Of a stretch of 61,148 nt of DNA, positions 10,203 through 18,600 are shown one piece after another. The translations under genes and the position numbers were made by a program. The DNA lies in assembly GCF_016862635.1 (NCBI RefSeq), contig NZ_BONI01000061.1, positions 1 to 61,148 of the forward strand. Direction: 5' to 3'. The notes under the pieces were generated by a model. It was not told where the DNA came from. It did no database searches and saw only the letters and a list, made by a program, of their open reading frames with translations. This DNA comes from Catellatospora coxensis. GTDB taxonomy: Bacteria > Actinomycetota > Actinomycetes > Mycobacteriales > Micromonosporaceae. Position 1 is the first letter of the stretch; the number at the start of each line of letters is the position of its first letter.

Positions 10203-10873
10203 CCGTCGGCCAGGCCCAGCCAGATCGCGATCGCCTCGGCCCGGGTCCGGGCGCCGAGCTTCAGGTAGATGTGATTGACGTGGTTCTTCACCGTCTTCTC
10301 GGTGATGTACAGCCGTCCGGCGATCTCCCGGTTGGTGCGCCCGCGCACGATGTTGTCCATGAGTTCGGCCTCGCGCCGCGAGACCAGGCCGCGCGGCCCC
10401 GGTTCGGGTTCGGGTTCCGGTTCGGGCGTGGACGCCGGGGTGCGCAGCGACTCGACCACCGCCGCGACGGCCCCCGGGGACATGTACGGATGCCCTCCCG
10501 CCGTGGCCACGACTGCTTTGACCAGGTCGGCGGCGGCGAACTGGCCGTGCACGAGATACCCGATCGCGCCGTCGCGCAGCGCCTGCACGACCAGATGCTG
10601 CTCGGCGCTGTGCGCCACGACCAGCACGGCGGGGCGGTGCACAGGCCGGGGCGCGTCGTGGCCGCTCGGCACGGCACGGCTCGTCACGATGACGTCCGCG
10701 GCCAGGCTCACGGCTCGGCCGGCGGTCTCCGCCGGGCAGGCCGCCTCGCCGATCACGCTGATCCGGTCGCTGGTCTCCAGCACCGAGCGGATGCCGAGCC
10801 GCACCAGCAGGTTGTCGTCGCTGATGAGGGCCCGGATGCGGGGTGTCGCGCCGAGGCTGGCCTGGGTGAGCAT
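10187..10873 (-). CDS. NarL/LuxR-type regulator with degenerate receiver domain
   Basis: Two-domain regulator of 228 aa. Residues about 12-125 have a receiver-like fold (IRALISDDN at the acidic pocket) and about 163-222 form a LuxR-type HTH (SRREAELMDNI, TNREIAGRLYITEKTVKNHV). At the usual phospho-Asp site (five residues after D60 in ADVIVTSR) there is S65. The conserved Lys of the GYLLK motif is His (IGYLVHG). Phosphorylation control is therefore unlikely, although D19/D20 remain. A Pro-Glu repeat linker (EPEPEPEPEP) joins the domains. AAGGAG lies about 10 bp before the ATG. It sits between giant 1 (convergent) and the eccA-like gene (same strand, upstream), and a close relative follows giant 2. 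A role as local regulator of the secretion island is inferred. Confidence 0.85.
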   Translation of the reverse strand: MLTQASLGATPRIRALISDDNLLVRLGIRSVLETSDRISVIGEAACPAETAGRAVSLAADVIVTSRAVPSGHDAPRPVHRPAVLVVAHSAEQHLVVQALRDGAIGYLVHGQFAAADLVKAVVATAGGHPYMSPGAVAAVVESLRTPASTPEPEPEPEPGPRGLVSRREAELMDNIVRGRTNREIAGRLYITEKTVKNHVNHIYLKLGARTRAEAIAIWLGLADGQPAA

Positions 10874-10900
10874 GCCGGTGGAGCTCCTTCGCTGCCGGCG

Positions 10901-10917
10901 GGTGACTCGCTGTCACC
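10901..10917. promoter_or_regulatory. Inverted repeat upstream of the NarL-like regulator
   Basis: GGTGAC-N5-GTCACC is a perfect 6-bp inverted repeat, 28 bp upstream of the regulator ATG at 10873. Its place between start codon and likely promoter would suit an autoregulatory operator or a small mRNA hairpin. No homologous site was found upstream of the paralogous regulator at 37764. Confidence 0.3.
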
Positions 10918-11040
10918 GCCGCCGTTCTGCCAGCAACGTAGGAGGTTTCGGGGAAGTTTGCGTGGCCGCCGGATGAACGGCCGTACCGTCGGCCGCGACC
11001 AGTGGATGTGAAGCAGGTGAACACCACCTGCCCGGCCGTG

Positions 11041-11067
11041 CCTTCCCGGGCCGGGCGCCCGGGAAGG
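11041..11067 (-). terminator. Hairpin terminator after the eccA-like gene
   Basis: CCTTCCCGGG (11041-11050) and CCCGGGAAGG (11058-11067) form a perfect 10-bp stem with a 7-nt loop, 11 bp past the stop of the eccA-like gene. A smaller hairpin (GCAGGTG/CACCTGC, 11013-11031) follows. There is no U-tract, as is common in high-GC actinomycete terminators. It separates the ATPase gene from the downstream regulator. Confidence 0.55.
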
Positions 11068-11078
11068 CGACTGCGGGG

Positions 11079-14000
11079 TCAGCGGGGCACGATGTCCTGT
11101 GGCAGGAGTGTGACCAGGTCTTCCCTGGCGGGTGCGGCGATCTTGCTGATCCGGCCGGACTGCCGGACGATCATCTGGTCCAGCGTCAGCCGGGCCAGCC
11201 GTCCGTTGCCGGACCCGTGCTCGCGCGGCATCCCCGTGAAGTGCTCCAGCAGCGCCGCGCGCGCGTCCATCGTCAGCTCGTACCCGGACGCGGCGGCGTG
11301 CTGCTCCAGGATCGTGACCAGCTGCGTGGGCGTGTAATCGGCGAAGTGCACGGTGTGCGCGAAACGCGACCCGAGGCCGGGATACGCCTGCACGAAGGCG
11401 GCCATCTCCGCGTCGTAGCCCGCGGCGATGACGACGACGTCGTCGCGGTGGTCCTCCATCAGCTTCACCAGCATGTCGACGGCCTCCCGGCCGAAGTCGC
11501 CGGACCGCTCCACCGGCGCGAGCGTGTGCGCCTCGTCGATGAACAGCACCCCACCGCGGGCCCGCTCGAACACCTCCCTGGTCCGCTGCGCGGTCTGGCC
11601 GACGTACTCGGCCACCAGGTCGACCCGGCCGACCTCGACCAGCTGCCCGGAGGCCAGCAGGCCCAGCGCGGCCAGCACCTGCCCGTAGAGGCGGGCGACG
11701 GTGGTCTTGCCGGTGCCCGGCGCACCGGCGAAGATCAGGTGGCGGCCCAGCGACGGCACCGGCAGCCCGGCCGCGGCCCGTTTGCGCGAGGTGGCCAGCA
11801 GGTTGATGGTGTCGTTGACCTCCCGTTTGACCTCCTCCAGCCCGACCATGGCGTCCAGCCTGGCCCGGAGCTGGGCCAGGTCGGGGCGCTCGGCGTCGCC
11901 GCCCAGGCGGATGCCCCCGGTCGGCGGGGGACCGATGTCCTCGGGACGCAGCCGGGTCAGCTCCGGGGCGGAGACGACCTCGGTGCGCGACAGCCGCTGC
12001 GCCTGCCGCCCGATGGCGTCCTCGAACACCTTGCGGGCCGTACGGCCGTTGCCGAAGTTCGCGTCGCGCGGGGTGCGCGCGAACAGCTGGTGCAGGGCCT
12101 GGCTGGTGCCGTAGTCGAGGGTGTAGCGGTGCAGGCGGCAGAAGTTCTCCACGATGGTGACCAGCTCGTCGTCGGAGTAGCTCTCGAACTCGATGGTCCG
12201 GGTGAAGCGGGACGCCAGGCCGGGGTTCGAGGACAGGAACGAGCGCATCTGCGCCGAGTAGCCGGCCGCCACGACGACGATGTCCTCGCGGTGGTCCTCC
12301 ATCAGCTTGACCAGCGTGTCGATCGCCTCCTGCCCGAACGAGGGCCCGGAGCCCGAGCCCTCGTCGGTCAGCGCGTACGCCTCGTCGATGAACAGCAGCC
12401 CGCCGAGCGCCGACTCGAACTTCTCCGTCGTCTTGATCGCGGTGCCGCCGATGATCTGGGCCACCAGGTCGGCGCGGGCCACCTCGACGACGTGTCCCTT
12501 GCGCAGCGTGCCCAGCGCCCGCAGGATCTGCCCGTAGAGCCGGGCGATGGTGGTCTTGCCGGTGCCGGGCGGACCGGCGAACACCAGGTGGCGGCTCATC
12601 GGCGGCGGCGGCAGCCCCACCGCGGTCCGGCGGCCGGCCAGCAGCTGGAGGTCGACGAGCATGTTGACCTCCTGTTTCACCCCGGCCAGGCCGACCAGCG
12701 CGTCCAGTTCGGTCAGCAGCGCCTCCAGCGCGGCGGGGGGCGCGGCGCGACGGGACTCGCCGGTCGGCAGGTGCCGCTCGTCATGGTCGGCCCAACGGTC
12801 GGCCGTGTGGTCCGGCGTCGCGTCGGCCCGCGTCTTCTCGGTCGTCTGGTCGGGCATGCCGTTGTCGTGGCTGTCCAGATCGGTCAGCGAGACCTCGCCT
12901 TCGGCGGCCGACCGGCGCAGGCCGCTGCCGCGGTTGTGGTGCAGCTTGCACGCCTTCACCGAGGAGTCCCGGACCTCGTCCAGGCGGATGCCGTCGGCGG
13001 CGCTGCCGGAGACGTCGCAGCGGGTGAGCTGCGCGGTGCCCTCGTTCTCGACCAGCACGCCGTTGCCGCCGCTGCCGGCCACGGTGCACTCGTCGAGGGT
13101 CAGCCGGCCGCCGCCCTGCACGAGCACGCCGTGCGTGCCGGACTCGCCGATGTGGCATTCCCGCAGCGTCCCGGAGCCGTTCCCGGCGGCGGTCACCCCG
13201 GCTTCGCCGGCACCGGTCAGCTTGGTACGCAGCAGCAGCGGCGCGCCGCCCTCGGCGGTGTACAGGCCGGTGCCGAGCGAGCCCGACACGGTGCAGTCCT
13301 CCCACCGGCCGCGCCCCTCGCCGGAGACGGTGATCCCGTGGCCCCGGGTGCCGGTCACCGCCAGCCGCTGGAACACGGGATCGGCCGAGCCGACCACGGC
13401 CAGCCCGCCGCCGCAGTCGTCGACGGCCAGATCGACGTAGGTGCCGGTCGCTCCGCCGGTGACGATGATCCCGTGGTTGGCGGCCGCGGCGATCGAGGTG
13501 GCCAGCACCCGGGGGTCGGCTCCGCCGTCGACGACGATGCCCGCGCCCCCCGTGCCGGCGAACCGGCACTCCTCGACCAGCGGTTTGGCCCGTCCGGTCA
13601 CCAGCAGGCCCGCCTCCGGGGTGTCGGTGACGGCGGTGGCCCGCAGCACCGCCTCGCAGTCGCCCTCGACGGCGATGGCCGGACCCGCCGCCCGCGACAG
13701 CGTGCAGCCCTCGACGGTGAGCCGGGATTGCTCGGTGCCGAGCACGCCGTTGCCGCCGATGTCGGCCACGATGGTGTCGCGCAGCACCATGGCCGCCGAG
13801 GCGCGCACCACCGCGGCCGAGGTGCGCACGTGGCTGAGCGTGCTCTCCTCGACCAGCACGCTCGCGCGGTCGACGGCGATGATCCCGGCGCCGCCGGTGT
13901 TGCCGACGTGGCACCGCGAGACGGTCAGCTCACCGCCGGCCCTGGCATACAGCGCCGCCCCGGCCTGCCCGCGGACCTCGCACTCCACCAGGTTCAGCCG

Positions 14001-14297
14001 GCCCATGGGCACGTCGATCGCGGCGAGGTCGGGGTCGGCGGCGACCAGCGTGAGCCCGCTCAGCGTCGCCTCCTCGGCCTCCATGACGATCGCGCTGCCG
14101 GCTGGCGCGGAGATCACGACCGTGCCGGGACCCTCCTCGCTGGTGATGGTGCAGGGCTGGTGGAGGGCCAGCGCCTCGGCATAGGTGCCGGGCAGGACGC
14201 TGACGATCCAGCCCGGCTTCGCTGCCCGCAGCGCCGCGGAGATGCTGCGGTAGGAGTCGGGCGCGGTAGCGGAGACGGTGAGTACTCGATGATCCAC
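11079..14297 (-). CDS. Beta-helix plus tandem CbbX/EccA-type AAA+ ATPase
   Basis: Protein of 1072 aa with an unusual build. Residues about 1-480 are a right-handed parallel beta-helix: many copies of a roughly 23-residue rung such as GxGIxVxGxAxPxLxxCxVxG, as in NosD/pectate-lyase-like proteins. A polar linker follows (about 480-525), then two CbbX/EccA-type AAA+ modules. Walker A motifs are GPPGTGKTT (K581) and GAPGTGKTT (K864); Walker B motifs are LLFIDEAY and VLFIDEAH. EccA ATPases act in the cytosol in ESX secretion, probably remodelling substrates or chaperones, but mycobacterial EccA has a TPR N-terminus and one AAA module. The start is GTG at 14297 with an AAAGG-like site upstream. It is divergent from the mycosin gene and shares its control region. 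The function in secretion is inferred from family and context. Confidence 0.85.
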   Translation of the reverse strand: MDHRVLTVSATAPDSYRSISAALRAAKPGWIVSVLPGTYAEALALHQPCTITSEEGPGTVVISAPAGSAIVMEAEEATLSGLTLVAADPDLAAIDVPMGRLNLVECEVRGQAGAALYARAGGELTVSRCHVGNTGGAGIIAVDRASVLVEESTLSHVRTSAAVVRASAAMVLRDTIVADIGGNGVLGTEQSRLTVEGCTLSRAAGPAIAVEGDCEAVLRATAVTDTPEAGLLVTGRAKPLVEECRFAGTGGAGIVVDGGADPRVLATSIAAAANHGIIVTGGATGTYVDLAVDDCGGGLAVVGSADPVFQRLAVTGTRGHGITVSGEGRGRWEDCTVSGSLGTGLYTAEGGAPLLLRTKLTGAGEAGVTAAGNGSGTLRECHIGESGTHGVLVQGGGRLTLDECTVAGSGGNGVLVENEGTAQLTRCDVSGSAADGIRLDEVRDSSVKACKLHHNRGSGLRRSAAEGEVSLTDLDSHDNGMPDQTTEKTRADATPDHTADRWADHDERHLPTGESRRAAPPAALEALLTELDALVGLAGVKQEVNMLVDLQLLAGRRTAVGLPPPPMSRHLVFAGPPGTGKTTIARLYGQILRALGTLRKGHVVEVARADLVAQIIGGTAIKTTEKFESALGGLLFIDEAYALTDEGSGSGPSFGQEAIDTLVKLMEDHREDIVVVAAGYSAQMRSFLSSNPGLASRFTRTIEFESYSDDELVTIVENFCRLHRYTLDYGTSQALHQLFARTPRDANFGNGRTARKVFEDAIGRQAQRLSRTEVVSAPELTRLRPEDIGPPPTGGIRLGGDAERPDLAQLRARLDAMVGLEEVKREVNDTINLLATSRKRAAAGLPVPSLGRHLIFAGAPGTGKTTVARLYGQVLAALGLLASGQLVEVGRVDLVAEYVGQTAQRTREVFERARGGVLFIDEAHTLAPVERSGDFGREAVDMLVKLMEDHRDDVVVIAAGYDAEMAAFVQAYPGLGSRFAHTVHFADYTPTQLVTILEQHAAASGYELTMDARAALLEHFTGMPREHGSGNGRLARLTLDQMIVRQSGRISKIAAPAREDLVTLLPQDIVPR

Positions 14298-14345
14298 CGG
14301 GGGACCTTTCCATGCGGAGGCGACTTCCGGAGACGGGCCCGAGCA

Positions 14346-14359
14346 GGGTCCGCGGACCC
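14346..14359. promoter_or_regulatory. 14-bp palindrome in the eccA-like/mycP divergent promoter
   Basis: GGGTCCGCGGACCC is a perfect palindrome followed by ATG. Nearly the same 17 bases (one difference) occur at 19726-19742 in the eccC/eccD divergent region. In both places a -10-like TAGNNT hexamer starts 24 bp after the palindrome ends (TAGAGT, 14383-14388 here). This suggests a dimeric regulator's operator overlapping the -35 region of both ESX promoters. Confidence 0.6.
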
Positions 14360-14382
14360 ATGCCGGGGCGTTGTCGGGTTCG

Positions 14383-14388
14383 TAGAGT
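14383..14388 (+). promoter_or_regulatory. Putative -10 element for mycP
   Basis: TAGAGT fits the actinobacterial TANNNT -10 pattern and lies 52 bp before the chosen mycosin start. The -35 region would fall at or just after the palindrome; no good TTGACA-like box is seen, which would suit an activator-dependent promoter. Confidence 0.4.
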
Positions 14389-14440
14389 GCCGCCAGCCGC
14401 CACGTGCCGGTGCGGGCGACGGGAGCAGCCGGGAGGGTTC

Positions 14441-15595
14441 ATGGGACGGATGACACGGTGGTGCCGGTGGGCGGTGGTCGTGGCGCTGGCCGTCGCAGGA
14501 ACGCTGCCCGTGACGGCGCCCGCGGCGGCGGCCGAGTGCGTGGGGCCCGCCCGGACCGTGGTGCCGGAGCTGCCCTGGGCCCAGCAGTGGCTGCAGCCGC
14601 AGCGGATCTGGCCGCTGACCCAGGGCGCCGGGGTCACCGTCGCGGTGGTGGACTCGGGAGTGGACGGGCAGGTGCGCCAGCTGCGGGGCCGCGTCGAGGC
14701 CGGGCTGGACGTGCTGGCCGGCGGCGGCCGCGCCGACACCGACTGCTCCGGGCACGGCACCTTCGCCGCGGGCATCGTGGCGGCGGCCGAACAGCCGGGG
14801 GTCGGCTTCGCCGGGCTGGCTCCGCAGGCCCGGGTGCTGCCGTTGCGGGTCACCACCGACACCGACGAGCTGCCGCCCGCGGCCGCGACGGCGGCGGCCG
14901 TCCGTACGGCCGCCGAGCGCGGCGCGCGGGTGATCCTGGTCGGCACGCCGATCGTGCGGGCCGGCGCGGAACTGCGCGCGGCGCTCACGGTCGCGCAGAG
15001 CCGGGACGCCCTGGTGATCGTGGTGCCCTGGGCCGGTGCGGACAGCCCGGCGCCGGTGGACCCGTGGGTCGCCGAGCGGGTCGTGTCCGTCGGCGGATTC
15101 GGCCTGGACGGCGCGGCCATGACCGGCACCGCCGCACCGGTGGACCTGGTCGCCCCCGGTTCCGCCCTGGTCAGTGTCGGCCCCCGCGGCCCCGGTCACC
15201 TGCTGTCCGAGGGCAACGGGTACGCGGCCGCGTTCGTGGCGGGCGCCGCCGCGCTGGTCCGGGCCAGGCACCCGCGGCTGACCGCCGCACAGGTCAAGCA
15301 GCGCCTGCTGGCGACCAGCGACCGGGTGCCCCGGCAGGTGCCCGACCCGGCGCTGGGCTACGGCTGCCTCGACCTGTACGCGGCCGTCACCGCGGTGCTG
15401 CCGGGCGAGCACGGGACGGGCCTGTCCGCCGCCCCGGTGCCGCGCGCGGTCGTCGCCCGCCCCGGGCAGGCCGACGACCAGGCGTTCCGGACCGCCGCCG
15501 TGGCCGTGGCGGTCGCCGGTGTGCTCGCTCTGCTGGCGACGGTCGTGGCCCTGGCCGTGCCGCGGATCCGGCGCAGGCAGGGACTTCCGCGCTGA
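14441..15595 (+). CDS. mycP: Mycosin-like subtilase lacking the catalytic Ser (pseudoprotease)
   Basis: Membrane-anchored S8-type protein of 384 aa with the topology of MycP: Sec signal peptide (about 1-33, ending near PAAAAEC), subtilase domain, and a C-terminal membrane helix (about 345-372) with an RRR stop-transfer tail. Asp (VVDSGVD, D71) and His (CSGHGTF, H105) of the triad are present. The GTSxAAP motif reads EGNGYAAAF, putting Gly (G260) at the Ser site, and the usual oxyanion Asn region reads VPWAGAD. It should be proteolytically dead. Mycobacterial mycosins also stabilise the ESX membrane complex independently of protease activity, so a structural role is plausible. The start at 14441 follows GGGAGG (14431-14436); a longer frame from 14312 would put a charged tail before the signal peptide. 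It converges on eccC with 26 bp between the genes. Confidence 0.88.
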   Translation: MGRMTRWCRWAVVVALAVAGTLPVTAPAAAAECVGPARTVVPELPWAQQWLQPQRIWPLTQGAGVTVAVVDSGVDGQVRQLRGRVEAGLDVLAGGGRADTDCSGHGTFAAGIVAAAEQPGVGFAGLAPQARVLPLRVTTDTDELPPAAATAAAVRTAAERGARVILVGTPIVRAGAELRAALTVAQSRDALVIVVPWAGADSPAPVDPWVAERVVSVGGFGLDGAAMTGTAAPVDLVAPGSALVSVGPRGPGHLLSEGNGYAAAFVAGAAALVRARHPRLTAAQVKQRLLATSDRVPRQVPDPALGYGCLDLYAAVTAVLPGEHGTGLSAAPVPRAVVARPGQADDQAFRTAAVAVAVAGVLALLATVVALAVPRIRRRQGLPR

Positions 15596-15621
15596 CCCCG
15601 TTCGGTTGACGTCGCGCACGG

Positions 15622-18600
15622 TCAGTCCGAGCCGGCCGGCTGCAGCGCGGTGTGCACCAGCGCCGGAGCGAGGCGGCGGTTGACGAGCTGGGCCCGGCCC
15701 GGCGGCAGCCGCCGCGGCTTGGCCTCGCCCAGGAACGAGCCCTCGGACTTGTCGTAGGAGAACAGCAGCGCGCTGGTGCCGAGGTCCCACAGCCGCCGCA
15801 GGGCCGGGTCGGACATCATCACCCGGGACGCCCCCGAGGTGCTGCGGGCCAGCACCAGGTGCAGGCCCACCGCGGCGCCCTGCGGCAGCGCGTCCAGCAG
15901 CGGTTCCAGCGGGCTGCCGTACCCGCCGGCGAGCAGGTCGTAGTCGTCGATGATGACGAACAGGTGCGGGCCGGCCCACCAGTCGCGGCGGGCCAGCCGC
16001 TCCGGGGTGATGTTCGGCCCGGGCAGCCGCGGCGCGATCGCGTCGACGGCCTGCTTGACCAGGTCCGTCAGCGCCGCGGTGGACACGGCGTAACCCACCT
16101 GGATGTCGGGCGGCACCGCGTCGTACAGGTGCCGGCGGGTGTCGGCCAGCAGGATGCGGGCCTCGGCGGCGGTGTTGTTGCGCACGATGCTGCGGGCGAT
16201 CAGCCGCAGCAGGTTCGTCTTGCCCGACTCCGATTCGCCGAACACCATCAGGTGCGGCTGGGCGTCGAAGTCGTGCCAGACCGGTTCCAGCCGCGCCTCG
16301 TCCAGACCCAGCGCGACCCGGCGCGGGGAGGCCGGTCTGGGCAGGGCCGTCACCGGCAGCAGCGTCGGGAGCAGCCGCACCTTCGGCGCGTGCGGGCCGG
16401 ACCAGGCCCGGGCGCTCTGCTCGGCCAGGTCGCGGGCGGTCTCGTTGAGGTCGTCGGTGCGCGCGATCCCGTCCACGCGGGGCAGCGCGGCCAGGAAGTG
16501 CAGCGCGTCGCGGGACAGGCCCCGGCCGGGGATCGCCGGGACGTTGGCCGCCTGCCGCATGCCGACCTCGGAGTCCACCGGGTCGTTGAGGTGCAGCTCG
16601 AAGCGGGTGCCGAGCAGGTCGCGCAGCCAGGGCCGGACCTCCGACCACCGGGACGCGGTGACGATGAGGTGGATGCCGTAGTTGAGCCCCCGGGTCGCCA
16701 GCTCGGAGAAGCCCGACTCCAGCGTCTCGAAGTCCTGGTGCATGGTCGACCACCCGTCCACGACGAGGAACACGTCGCCGTAGCCGTCGTCGGCCCCGTC
16801 GGGCAGGGCGCCCTGCGCCCGGCGGGCGCGGTACTCGGTGATGCTGTCGATGCCCAGCGCGGCGAAGCGCTGCTCGCGGTGCGCCAGCAGGTCGGTGACC
16901 TCGCCGACGGTGCGGGCCACCCGGTCGCGGTCGAGCCGGCCGCAGACGCCGCCGACGTGCGGCAGCCCGGCCAGGCCGGCGAGGCTGCCGCCGCCGAAGT
17001 CCAGGCAGTAGAACTGCACCTCGGCCGGGGTGTGGGTGAGCGCGAGCGCGGTGATCAGCGTACGCAGCAGGGTGCTCTTGCCGCTCTGCGGCGACCCGCC
17101 GATGCCGACGTGGCCGCCGGCCCCGTTCAGGTCGGCGACGAGCAGGTCGCGGCGCTGCTCGGTCGGCCGGTCGACGACGCCGACCGGCACCCGCAGCCGA
17201 TCGGCGGGCTCGTACAGCCGGCCGTCCACACCGGCCGGCGGCACGACGCCCAGCCCGCGGTCGGTGGTGATACGCACCGGCGGCAGCAGCTGGTCGAGGG
17301 TGGGCGGCTGGTCCAGGGGCGGGAGCCACACCTGGTGGGCCTGCGGCCCGTGCCCGAGCAGCCGGTCCGCGATCACGTCGAGCAGGCGCGGCCCGCTGTG
17401 CGCGCCGTCCTCGGCGGACTCGTCCACCGCCGCGGCCGGCGCGGCCTGCTCAGGCATCGGCACCGGCCCCACGACGTACGGGGTGAGGTCCAGTCGCGCC
17501 TGCTCCTGGCGCTGCAGGCGCAGCGCCTTCTTCGGCGGCGCCGACACGTAGGCGGCCTTGAACCGCACCAGCGTGGCGGTGTCGATGCGCAGGTAGCCGT
17601 TGCCCGGCGCGGACGGCAGCGTGTACGCGTCCGGCACGCCGATCACGGTGCGGCTCTCCGCCGCGGAGAAGGTGCGCAGCGCGATCCGGTAGGACAGGTG
17701 CGACTCCAGCTGGTGGATGCGCCCCTCGTCGAGGCGCTGCGACGCCAGCAGCAGGTGCACTCCGAGGCTGCGGCCCAGCCGTCCGATCATGACGAAGGTG
17801 TCGAGGAACTCCCGCTTGGTCGCGAGCAGCTCGCTGAACTCGTCGACCACCACGAGCAGGGTCGGCATCGGGGCCAGCGGCGCGCCGCCGGCGCGGGCCT
17901 TCTCGTAGTCGCGCAGCGAGCTGTGCCCGGCCGTGCGCAGCATCTCCTGGCGGCGTACCAGCTCGCCCTGCAGCGCCTCCTGCATCCGGTCCACCAGTGG
18001 CAGCTCGTCGGCCAGGTTGGTGATCAGCGCCGAGGTGTGCGGCAGGGTCTCCAGGCCCAGGAACGTGGCGCCGCCCTTGAAGTCGACCAGGATGACGTTG
18101 AGCACCTCGGAGGTGTGGGTGGTGGTCAGCGCGAGCACCAGCGTGCGCAGCAGCTCGCTCTTGCCCGAGCCGGTGGCCCCGATGATCATCCCGTGCGGGC
18201 CCATGCCGCCCTGCGCGGCCTCCTTGAGGTCGAGCTCGACCGGGGTTCCGTTGGCGGAGACGCCGATCGGCACCCGCATGTGGTCCCACCGCGAGCGCCC
18301 GGTGCGCGCCGTGGCGGGGTCGAACGTCTCCGGGTCGCCGAGCCCGAGCAGGGCGGTCAGGTCCAGGTCGGTGGTGAGGGAGTCGACGGCCTCGGCCGAG
18401 GAGCCGAGCCGGTACGGCGCCAGGCGGCGGCTCAACCGCCGGGCCTGGGCGGTGCTCAGCCGGTCCGGGGTGCTCAGCGCGGTGGCGTCGTCGCGGCCCT
18501 GGGCGTCGGCGCCGACCATCTCGATCACGTCGGGCCGCACCCGCAGCCGCAGCGTCAGCGGGTCCACCGCCCAGCGCAGCGAAGCCGTCAGGTCGATCAT

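Noticed and set aside
11217-14453. A 1078-codon plus-strand frame opposite the eccA-like gene
   Set aside because: The minus-strand frame encodes two clear AAA+ modules and a beta-helix; the plus frame is low-complexity Arg/Gln/Gly sequence without motifs.
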